Source: Anncaliia algerae PRA339
Lineage: Eukaryota > Microsporidia > Tubulinosematidae
DNA length: 34,339 bases
NCBI GenBank assembly: GCA_000385875.2
Contig: KK365132.1
Coordinates: 192,415-226,753, forward strand
Direction of reading: 5' to 3'
Shown here: piece after piece, positions 19,773 through 28,238 of the stretch
Layout of the letters: each line of letters begins with the position of its first letter
How positions within the stretch are numbered: the stretch's first letter is position 1
Notes under the pieces: model-generated
What the model saw: the letters and a program-made list of their open reading frames with translations, nothing else
The model's database searches: none
What the model was told of the DNA's origin: nothing
Position numbers and translations under genes: made by a program

Positions 19773-20537
19773 TTATGTAAATTTGTTAAAGCTTTCATAT
19801 TTTTCATAAAACTCTGACAATATTGGTTCAGACATTTTGAATTGGATAGCATCATCATTGGCTATTTTAATTATCTTATGATCTATGAATTCAACCAATA
19901 AATTAAAGTATTTTACTCTATCACTGCTCATTAGCTTTACTTTTAAATTTTTAATTAAATCATTCATAAACACGCTCTTTTTCTTTAAATATATTTTTAA
20001 TACTTCAATAAAAACAATTTGTGATTGCCTCTGCACATTAATAAAAATATTTTCAATTGTTTTTAATTTATTAATTTGTAACGTATTAAATTTACTTACT
20101 TCTTCATTGTAAGGAATCATTGTTGTTAAATCTCTAAAAATAAAATTAAATGCATTGATTTCTTCAATCGAAAAGGTAAAATTGATCTTTTCAATTGTAC
20201 CAATTATCTTAAATGATTTATATCTCTTAAGAATATCAAATTTCTCGAGTAAGAAATTATGGATAATTATTGTGACATAATTCTTTTCTTTTATCAAAAG
20301 TTCATTGAAATGAGATAAAGGATCTTTAATATTTGACTTGCCTATTTCTTGTAAAATTAGTGAAGAAAGTGTAGTTATTGAATCAGTTAATCCATTTAAC
20401 ACAAATGAATCAGGAAAAATTTCATTTAAGAGATGCTTTTTACATCCGTAACCATAAAATAATAAGTTAAATGATTCAAGATATTCATTATACTCTTTTG
20501 AAAGCTTTTTATGGAATTGTAAAAGCTTACTGTGCAT
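19773..20537 (-). CDS. ORC2: Origin recognition complex subunit 2, C-terminal core only
   Basis: ORC2 is a subunit of the six-part complex that marks replication origins and loads the MCM helicase. At 254 residues this version holds only the AAA+-like and winged-helix core; yeast and human ORC2 have 577-620 residues with a long disordered N-terminal part. FNLLFYGYGCKKHLLNEI (23-40) matches the ORC2 hallmark FNLLxYGxGSKRxLL. NAFNFIFRDLTTMIPYNEE corresponds to the family block before the winged helix (WYETTTYxPYxxE). The C-terminal half (about 165-254) shows QIVFIEVLKIYL and FIDHKIIKI, like the winged-helix LLxEFxDHKLI region. No usable upstream extension is visible: the first ATG follows AT-rich non-coding DNA. 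Loss of the N-terminal tail fits microsporidian reduction. It is convergent with MAK16. On its own strand an AATAAA occurs 10 bases past the stop. Confidence 0.87.
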   Translation of the reverse strand: MHSKLLQFHKKLSKEYNEYLESFNLLFYGYGCKKHLLNEIFPDSFVLNGLTDSITTLSSLILQEIGKSNIKDPLSHFNELLIKEKNYVTIIIHNFLLEKFDILKRYKSFKIIGTIEKINFTFSIEEINAFNFIFRDLTTMIPYNEEVSKFNTLQINKLKTIENIFINVQRQSQIVFIEVLKIYLKKKSVFMNDLIKNLKVKLMSSDRVKYFNLLVEFIDHKIIKIANDDAIQFKMSEPILSEFYEKYESFNKFT

Positions 20538-22506
20538 AGAAATTATAATTAAATTAATTAAAATTTAATATAAATTTATATTGTGGTTCAAATCACAATT
20601 GCAAAATTTTTTATTAAAAAATAAATTAAAAAAACTTATTTTTTCATTAAACCTAACAAGAATCCTCTATTACGTGTAGAATTTTTCTAAATGCGCATTA
20701 CTTTTAAAGTAAAAAGAAGACAACTTTTATTTTTTTAGATTAATTCTATAATTATTTCAGCTCCATTAGCTAAAATTTGGAAGTTTAATAAATATGTAAT
20801 GAAGCTTTTTAATAAATATATATCATTGATTGGAAAATGTACAAAACACGATTTAAACATTTTGAACGTTGCAACAAATGATTAAGAGTTTTGAAAAATA
20901 TAACTGATGTATGATCAAATCATTTGGTTATATAGAGCAGATGATATAATTAACTCCCTCTCAAATCTGTGAAAAGTTGCTTTCAGGTCTTACCAGTGCT
21001 CTTTGTACTAAATATTTTATTAAAAATTATTTAATTATTGAAAATATTTTGCAACCTTTATTTATTTAAATTTTCTTCTTAAGTATTTTTATTACCATAA
21101 AATGTGGGAAATAAAACTATTTATTATTTTAATAATTTTTAAAAAAGAAATTTTAAATATAAATTAGTAATAGTTCATGTGACTCAAGAAAAGTACTTTA
21201 CATGAGATATTAATTTTTGATTTTCTTAAAAAAGATTTTTATGTCTTTAATCATTAAAATAAATATTTATTAGATTATTTTCTTATATTTTTTATTATGT
21301 CTTCTCTAACTTTAAAGATTCAGGATTATTTATTTTTAATGTGTTAATTTAACTAATTCTCAATGTCCATTGGTATTAATAATAACGAATCACACAAAAG
21401 ATTTTAATTAATGAATATTTAATAATAAAGGAAATATATTGAGGGTTCAATTTTATAGATTTCTATCTTTTTTAAAACACATGAATAATGCTGTTCACTT
21501 TAGTTCTCTATATGTCATATTATCTAAATCAATTTTCATCTTTACGATATCTTTACCTAATGCATTCTTAGATTGAGAAAAACTACTTGTAACAACATTA
21601 TGCTACTGTTATCTTAAAATTTATCAAAAAATAGATTTAAATAATAATATATCATAAAGTTTCATAAACTTATATAAACTAAACTCATTACAAGATTTCC
21701 ATCCCTTTATGATTTTAAAATTTGTTCATATTTTGTCTTCTCCAAATAAAAATATATAATACAGGTATTTTTGTAGGAAAATATTTAATTCCTTCAATTG
21801 TTTAAGCACTAAGGAAAGACTTAATTCATCAATAAAAGCAAAAATAAGAACATCAATGAAAAGTTCTTTTGATTGAATAAAAGGTGCTAACAATTAATTT
21901 TTATGGAGAAGAATGAAATCTAAAAATATTTAAAAATTACGGAAATTCCAAAGCAAAACAATTATAGTATTTTTGATCTGTATCAGATTAGTTATTGACC
22001 TTCGTAAAAAAATATTTTTGCCTACAGATTCGCATCAAAGGCACAAAAATTCATCATAATTGCTCTTCTATTATTTCTTTTGCCAAGTATATTTTAATCT
22101 ATTCATTAAAAATATTTATACATCTATCTTTGTTTACATGGATTTGTGATTTCCGGCTATCATTTTGTTATAAAATAACTAATTATTTTATTTGATATTA
22201 AAGTAAAATAAAATATATCCCATATGAAAAGAATGACAGGTGATAATAGGCTAAATAAACATTTTTATTCTATATCTTTATAAAGTATTTCTTTAAAACG
22301 GATGTTATTCCCCTATCTCGAATCACATTTATACATTCATTAATAATAATCAATTAATACTCCCTTATTTACAATAACTATAGTAATAGACTCGTATTAT
22401 AATCTTTTGTGGAAATAAAAATATCGCATTTTGAGATGTTTGAATTCAGAAAAATATTTTTTTGAAAGAGAATATTATTTTATGTAATTTCATGGTTCAA
22501 TATATT
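20538..22506. other. 2-kb AT-rich spacer before the assembly gap
   Basis: No gene supported. A 66-codon frame at 21995-22195 has random-looking composition. No RNA gene, tandem repeat or transposon end recognised. Anything reaching into the gap on the right cannot be judged. Confidence 0.55.
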
Positions 22507-23420
22507 NNNNNNNNNNNNNNNNNNNNNNNNNNNNNNNNNNNNNNNNNNNNNNNNNNNNNNNNNNNNNNNNNNNNNNNNNNNNNNNNNNNNNNNNNNNNNN
22601 NNNNNNNNNNNNNNNNNNNNNNNNNNNNNNNNNNNNNNNNNNNNNNNNNNNNNNNNNNNNNNNNNNNNNNNNNNNNNNNNNNNNNNNNNNNNNNNNNNNN
22701 NNNNNNNNNNNNNNNNNNNNNNNNNNNNNNNNNNNNNNNNNNNNNNNNNNNNNNNNNNNNNNNNNNNNNNNNNNNNNNNNNNNNNNNNNNNNNNNNNNNN
22801 NNNNNNNNNNNNNNNNNNNNNNNNNNNNNNNNNNNNNNNNNNNNNNNNNNNNNNNNNNNNNNNNNNNNNNNNNNNNNNNNNNNNNNNNNNNNNNNNNNNN
22901 NNNNNNNNNNNNNNNNNNNNNNNNNNNNNNNNNNNNNNNNNNNNNNNNNNNNNNNNNNNNNNNNNNNNNNNNNNNNNNNNNNNNNNNNNNNNNNNNNNNN
23001 NNNNNNNNNNNNNNNNNNNNNNNNNNNNNNNNNNNNNNNNNNNNNNNNNNNNNNNNNNNNNNNNNNNNNNNNNNNNNNNNNNNNNNNNNNNNNNNNNNNN
23101 NNNNNNNNNNNNNNNNNNNNNNNNNNNNNNNNNNNNNNNNNNNNNNNNNNNNNNNNNNNNNNNNNNNNNNNNNNNNNNNNNNNNNNNNNNNNNNNNNNNN
23201 NNNNNNNNNNNNNNNNNNNNNNNNNNNNNNNNNNNNNNNNNNNNNNNNNNNNNNNNNNNNNNNNNNNNNNNNNNNNNNNNNNNNNNNNNNNNNNNNNNNN
23301 NNNNNNNNNNNNNNNNNNNNNNNNNNNNNNNNNNNNNNNNNNNNNNNNNNNNNNNNNNNNNNNNNNNNNNNNNNNNNNNNNNNNNNNNNNNNNNNNNNNN
23401 NNNNNNNNNNNNNNNNNNNN
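22507..23420. other. Assembly gap (914 N)
   Basis: Unknown bases joining two contigs; the true length may differ. Any frame crossing it is an artefact. The TRM1 gene begins 133 bp after the gap, so its upstream region is partly unseen. Confidence 0.99.
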
Positions 23421-23552
23421 ATCTTTTAAATATTTTTAATTATTTAAAACAAATATTAATTTTAATTGGATATTTAATTATCAATTAAAAAAGAATATTT
23501 TTTTAAAAGTTTTATATAATTTTTAAATTAAAATATCTTAAATTCAATTATT

Positions 23553-24785
23553 ATGAATACAAATGAACATGAAGTTGAAGGTGTTAAATTGATCCAATCA
23601 CATAATGCATTCTATAACCCAGCACAAAAATTAAATAGAGATTTATCTGTCTTGGTAATTAACACGTACATTGAAGAAATAAAAAATCCCAAAATATTAG
23701 AAACAATGTCAGCTACAGGTTTAAGAGGTATCAGATATTGTAAAGAAATAAAAAATAATCCACAAGTATTTCTAAATGATATTTCAGAGAAATCCATTGA
23801 AGAAATCAAAATTAATTTAAAATTAAATGACATAATCAATGCAAGTGTTACTAAGAATGATTGCATAAATTTAATGAATAGCAATAAATCATTTTACAAT
23901 GTCATTGACATTGATCCTTATGGATCATGTAATGTTTACGTAGAGAGCGCATTTAGAGGAATAAAGCACAATGGATTGTTATGTATTACTGCTACAGATA
24001 CAGCAGTTCTCTGTTCTCAAAGAGTCAAATGTTTTAGTAGGTATGATACTTTGATTGTAAGAGAAAGTAGCTGTCATGAGATAGCTCTGAGAACATTGCT
24101 ATCCTTTGTTTCCAGATGTGCAAGTAGAAACAACTGTTCAATTGAACCATTGCTTTCTATATCAGTAGATTATTACGTAAGAATCTTTTTAATTGTTAAA
24201 AAAAGTGAAACTTTAGCTAAAAATACTTTTCATAACAATTCATATTTTTTGATATGCCAATGCTTTAATAGAAGAGAAATCAGAATGAATGACAGTGAAG
24301 TAAACAATGACTGTGAATTATGTCATAAAAAAATGAAGCTTTGTGGACCATTTTGGAATAAACCACTCCATAATAAAGAATTTATTAATAAAATGTTAAA
24401 GAATGATTTAGAAAAGAGAATATTAGGATTCCTAAATATCATGAATTCAGAATTAGATACTCCTTTTTACTACTGTTTAAATGATTTAAGTAAACAAATC
24501 AAATGCTGTACTCCTCCTTTAAGGAAGATTGTTAATGCATTATTAAATGCTCATTATAAAGTATCCTTAACTCATTGTAAGTTAAATTCTATTAAGACTA
24601 ATGCTTCATTGAATTTAATTTATTTTTTAATTAATAGATACAATAAGAAGGAAGATTTGTTTAAAGATCAATTTAAAGGATTAGAATTTTCATTTGATGA
24701 TAATTCTAAGACTAATGAAGTAATAAGAGATGATTTTTATAGAGGATTAATGTTCTCACACTTAGGTCCTTTAAAAAGAGTATAA
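23553..24785 (+). CDS. TRM1: tRNA (guanine26-N2)-dimethyltransferase TRM1
   Basis: Methylates G26 at the junction of the D and anticodon stems of many tRNAs, using S-adenosylmethionine and producing m2,2G. The 410-residue protein (yeast 570) contains FYNPAQKLNRDLS (20-32), SATGLRGIRY (53-62), LNDISEKSIEEIKINLKLN (74-92), the active-site DIDPYGS (119-125), ATDTAVLC (147-154), CHEIALRTLL (174-183) and IEPLLSISVDYYVRIF (197-212), in the same order as the family. A zinc site follows: C235, C237, C254, C257, ending in CGPFWNKPLHN, typical of TRM1. The C-terminal domain is present but shorter, without the basic tail. The start is the first ATG and gives a family-like N-terminus. AATAAA follows the TAA stop directly (24786-24791). 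The tRNA-Ala found at 27519 has G at position 26, so it is a possible substrate. Confidence 0.96.
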   Translation: MNTNEHEVEGVKLIQSHNAFYNPAQKLNRDLSVLVINTYIEEIKNPKILETMSATGLRGIRYCKEIKNNPQVFLNDISEKSIEEIKINLKLNDIINASVTKNDCINLMNSNKSFYNVIDIDPYGSCNVYVESAFRGIKHNGLLCITATDTAVLCSQRVKCFSRYDTLIVRESSCHEIALRTLLSFVSRCASRNNCSIEPLLSISVDYYVRIFLIVKKSETLAKNTFHNNSYFLICQCFNRREIRMNDSEVNNDCELCHKKMKLCGPFWNKPLHNKEFINKMLKNDLEKRILGFLNIMNSELDTPFYYCLNDLSKQIKCCTPPLRKIVNALLNAHYKVSLTHCKLNSIKTNASLNLIYFLINRYNKKEDLFKDQFKGLEFSFDDNSKTNEVIRDDFYRGLMFSHLGPLKRV

Positions 24786-25210
24786 AATAAATAAATTTTA
24801 TTTAAAGAAATTTAATATTTAGAAAATGAAAAAAATATTGTTTTATGTATTTACAAAGATAACAATAAATTTCTTTATTTCTTTATTTAATTATATTTTT
24901 TTATTTAATTAATTTAATTATATTTTTTTTATTAATTAATTTAATAAATTATAATTAAATAATTTAATATAAGTCATTTTATTCATAATTAACTTATATT
25001 GTAAACAAAATTATTGATAAATTATGAAGCAAAAGAAATTAAAATATAAGTAAATTGAAACATAAATCAATTAATTTAAATCAATTAAACCAACATAAAT
25101 TCATAATAAATGCCTTCAGAATAAATTAACAACCAATAATTTTTGATGCATAAAATAACACAACACATTATATTTAAATTTATTGTAAAAAATAAATTAA
25201 ACCCTTATCC
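24786..25210. other. Low-complexity A/T spacer
   Basis: Contains runs of TTTATTTAATTA-type repeats around 24880-24960, nearly free of G and C. Near its right end, CCC at 25202-25204 sits 6 bases before the next start codon, a possible CCC-like element as at fibrillarin. No gene seen. Confidence 0.5.
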
Positions 25211-25693
25211 ATGACTGTAACAGCACAAACATACAGAGCTAAGACAGATAGAAACTTAGAGAAGAACTATGCTACTTATATTAGGGAAATAAAAACAAAT
25301 CTTATGGAAAGAAAGGATGTAGTAGACTCATTAGAGTGTATGGTGTACATAGATACAAAAATATTCACAAGTAGAGCACTTTATAAGGAAATCATAACTC
25401 TTGTTAAAGAATGCATAACTGAAGATAATGCTCAGCAAATATTTAATTTATGGGCTGATTGGATTATTCATCAGAGAAAGCTTGAGTTTTTAGATGAGTT
25501 TATTTTTGAAACACTTGCTTATAACAATGCCTCTATACTTACACATTGTTATATTTTACTCTTTGAAGCATTTGATGAATATTTTTATAAATTTGTTGAT
25601 TTATTTGAAGAAATAAAAGAATTATCTTTTATTTCTAATGAATTAAAGAAAAGAATGCAGGAGAATATTTTTAATACAAGAATTAACAGATAA
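25211..25693 (+). CDS. Hypothetical all-helical protein
   Basis: A 160-residue protein that I cannot assign to a family. It has no signal peptide or membrane segment. The whole length looks like amphipathic helices: about 14-34, 36-48, 52-70, 72-90 (with QQIFNLWADWIIHQRKLEF), 91-103, 106-118, 120-138 (acidic and aromatic: FDEYFYKFVDLFEEIKEL) and 140-153. Tandem helices of this kind suggest a HEAT- or TPR/HAT-like scaffold binding another protein; I considered the Mad3/BUB1 N-terminal domain but saw no supporting motif. The codon use and clean boundaries argue for a real gene. A CCC lies just before the start, and AATAAA (25694-25699) directly follows the TAA. It stands 425 bp after TRM1 on the same strand. 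It is likely a small cytoplasmic or nuclear housekeeping protein too divergent to name by eye. Confidence 0.7.
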   Translation: MTVTAQTYRAKTDRNLEKNYATYIREIKTNLMERKDVVDSLECMVYIDTKIFTSRALYKEIITLVKECITEDNAQQIFNLWADWIIHQRKLEFLDEFIFETLAYNNASILTHCYILLFEAFDEYFYKFVDLFEEIKELSFISNELKKRMQENIFNTRINR

Positions 25694-27518
25694 AATAAAT
25701 TTATGAATATTTTTATTTTGTTTTAATTTTTAATTCATTAATCAATTATTTCTAATGTAAATATAAAATATATGCTTTAAATAAATAAAGTCATAGTTTA
25801 TTATGAATTCCACTAAAAAATATATTCCTTATAACATTTAAAGCAGAGTTATATGTTACATTATGATTTGGTATATAAAACCTATCAAAGTATTTTTTTA
25901 CAGGACCCCATTGCATGAATATACTATTCATTCACAATCAAAACCCATAAAAAATGTATATTTTTAGTTTTAAAATTTAAAAAATATCAAAAAAATACAT
26001 GAAATATTTTCTTATTGATTCTAAAACTTTAGCAAATAAAATACTTTCTTAATTTTTAAAATTTACAATCTAAAATTCTTTGTAAAAATAAAAATAGCCT
26101 TTTGAAATTCAGGATATTTGTACATGAATTTTCTTATAAATTTATAATTTTGTTTCCTAAAATATAAAAGAACTTTCTATATTAGATGGATCTTTTACTA
26201 ACGTAATTATCAATGTAATATATTTATATCTTAGGATTTTTAAAAATATTTGATACAAATATTATTTTAAAACATTTATATTTAAAATTACTTAATTTTG
26301 GAGGAATATATGGAAAGAATTACTGTTTAATAAAATTTTAAATTATTGAATTAGTTTAACAAATTGTTTTTCTCGCTTCATATTTCCTTCTTTTAGTTAA
26401 TTTATGTTGAATTTTTTGCATTGATATAAGTCAATGAAATAATTATAAATAAATTTAAAATTAAATTTCATCTCAAGAATCTTACAAAAGATTAACAACC
26501 TTTCTATGTGAAATGACCATAAAAATCCTTACATATTGGAAAATATAATAAACTTAAAAATATTTATAAATATTTTTGTGGATGGAAATGATAATTTCTA
26601 ATTTAAAAATGAAATTTTTAATGTTAAAAAATAAGCTTGGGTCTTTACATACATCCTTTCTCATTTCTATATAAAGATGGATTGGAAAATATCATTTCAA
26701 ATAATTTATACACATTTGATAAATCTTATTTTTTAGGTAAAGCTCTAATATAGCAAAGAAAAGCAAGAATCTCAAATAATTGTTTAAATTGATCCAATAG
26801 CCTATGCCATAGAAAATTAAAACAATATCTCTTTTTACAACTAAAGATACATCACAAATAAAATGTTTAACTACATTTGTTGAATTCAAAATAAATTAAG
26901 TTATTACAGATAAAAAAATAGTTAACAAAATCAGTGTTATAGTTTTTTAAAGATAAATTAATGATAAAATAAAAAATGACAGACGGATTAAGATTTTATT
27001 ATTTAACAGATTCTGTAAAAAGCAACAATATAAATAAAAATATTTTGAAAATCCTTGATTATTATGAACGCAGAATTGAAGAAAATAAAAAAATTTAACT
27101 AAGCTTTACAATATTTTCAAATAAAATATAATTTTTAAAGGTCTTTGCTACTGGAATATGTGTATTTCATATTTGATAGGAAAAATATATATATTTATAA
27201 TTCTTATCTTTAATTATTTTTAGCTATTTATACCTTTAAACTTCTTGAAAGAGAAAAACTAAATTAAGTAATCAACTAATGCATATGTTCTTGGAAGAAT
27301 CTTAATTAAGATTTTCCAACAACCATAAAAACTATATTTTATAAATGTAACTTAATATGTTAATTATTTAGTATTAACAAGAAAAATGTAAAATATTTTT
27401 TTATAATTTAAATTAATATTCTTAGTTACGTTATTCAAAAACCTCTTTTCTTTGGTTAATATTATATCAAAACGCATAGTTTCGATTATAATACTCTTAT
27501 TTTATCAGCTTAAATAAT
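25694..27518. other. 1.8-kb AT-rich spacer
   Basis: No supported gene. A 65-codon minus frame at 26692-26889 has no motif. No repeat ends or RNA genes noted before the tRNA at 27519. Confidence 0.55.
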
Positions 27519-27590
27519 GGAGAATGCAGGAATTGAACCCACGACCTCTCAAATGCGAATCAAGCGCTCTACCAACTGAGCTAATTCCCC
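27519..27590 (-). tRNA. tRNA-Ala (anticodon CGC)
   Basis: A complete 72-base cloverleaf on the minus strand, without an intron. The acceptor stem is GGGGAAT with ATTCTCC, including the G3-U70 wobble that is the main identity mark of alanine tRNA. The base after the 3' end is A (discriminator A73, complement of 27518). The D-arm stem is GCTC/GAGC with loop AGTTGGTA, and position 26 is G. The anticodon stem is CTTGA/TTGAG with loop TTCGCAT, giving anticodon CGC for codon GCG. The T arm is GTGGG/CCTGC with loop TTCAATT. A-box and B-box promoter sequences are therefore in place. No TTTT run follows closely; the nearest on this strand is roughly 40-50 bases downstream. It is head-to-head with guanylate kinase, 75 bp apart. 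Confidence 0.95.
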
Positions 27591-27665
27591 ACTTAATTTT
27601 CAATAAAAAAACTAAGTTTTAAAATAATAATTTTTAGTCATTTAAATTCTCAATTATATTTTTAA

Positions 27666-28238
27666 ATGCTACCTAAGAGAATAATTATCAGCGGAGCTAG
27701 TGGTTCAGGTAAATCCACAGTGATCAACTATTTGCTAGAAAAGTATCCCGAAAAATTCAGATTGAGTGTCAGCCATACTACACGTAAGAAAAGAGAAAAG
27801 GAAACTGATCACAAGGAATATCACTTTATATCCAAAGAAGAATTCCTTAGGAAAATTGAGAATAATGAGATGTTTGAATACCAAATATTTAATAATGAAT
27901 ATTATGGAACATCCTTTGCAGAACTAAATTCCTGTGATAAAACTACATTGTTTGATTTAGGAAAAGTGGGTGTTGAAATTGCTAGACAGAACTGTATAAG
28001 TGGTATTTATATATCTATACTATGCTCACATGATCTTTTGTTAAGTAATTTAATTCATAGAATTGGTAAAGAAAATTTAAATGATAAAACTCTAAATGAC
28101 ATTTATGGAAGATTAGAAGAATATAAAAGGGATGAATCATTTTTTACTGGTGATTTATTTGATTATAAAGTATTTAATATTTCAATTGATCAATTGAGGA
28201 AAGATGTTTGTAACATTCTAAATCTAGAATTGAAGTAA
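27666..28238 (+). CDS. GUK1: Guanylate kinase
   Basis: Phosphorylates GMP to GDP with ATP, a step needed for guanine nucleotide pools. At 190 residues it has normal length. The P-loop GASGSGKST is at 10-18. The GMP-binding block SVSHTTRKKREKE (34-46) matches SVSHTTRxPRxGE, followed by HKEYHFISKEEF (49-60, like DYxFVxxxxF). QIFNNEYYGTSFAEL (73-87) covers the conserved Asn-x-YGTS block. The usual DVDxQG is changed to DLGKVG (97-102), keeping the Asp. RLEEYKRDESFFTGDLFDYKVFN (149-171) corresponds to the helix before FDxVIxN. The start is the first ATG and gives the normal N-terminus. AATAAA occurs 4 bases after the TAA. Microsporidia import nucleotides from the host, so a kept GMP kinase suggests local interconversion of imported GMP. 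The upstream neighbour is the divergent tRNA-Ala. Confidence 0.95.
   Translation: MLPKRIIISGASGSGKSTVINYLLEKYPEKFRLSVSHTTRKKREKETDHKEYHFISKEEFLRKIENNEMFEYQIFNNEYYGTSFAELNSCDKTTLFDLGKVGVEIARQNCISGIYISILCSHDLLLSNLIHRIGKENLNDKTLNDIYGRLEEYKRDESFFTGDLFDYKVFNISIDQLRKDVCNILNLELK

Noticed and set aside
19676-19858. Minus frame of 60 codons
   Set aside because: Overlaps the ends of MAK16 and ORC2 without its own motif.
19885-20112. Plus frame of 75 codons
   Set aside because: Shadow of ORC2; composition of a reversed AT-rich gene.
22462-23439. 325-codon frame across the N block
   Set aside because: It consists almost wholly of unknown bases; artefact of the gap.
23612-23884. Minus frame of 90 codons
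   Set aside because: Shadow of the TRM1 gene.
24860-24970. Tandem-repeat or CRISPR-like appearance
   Set aside because: Only low-complexity A/T runs without regular units or spacers.
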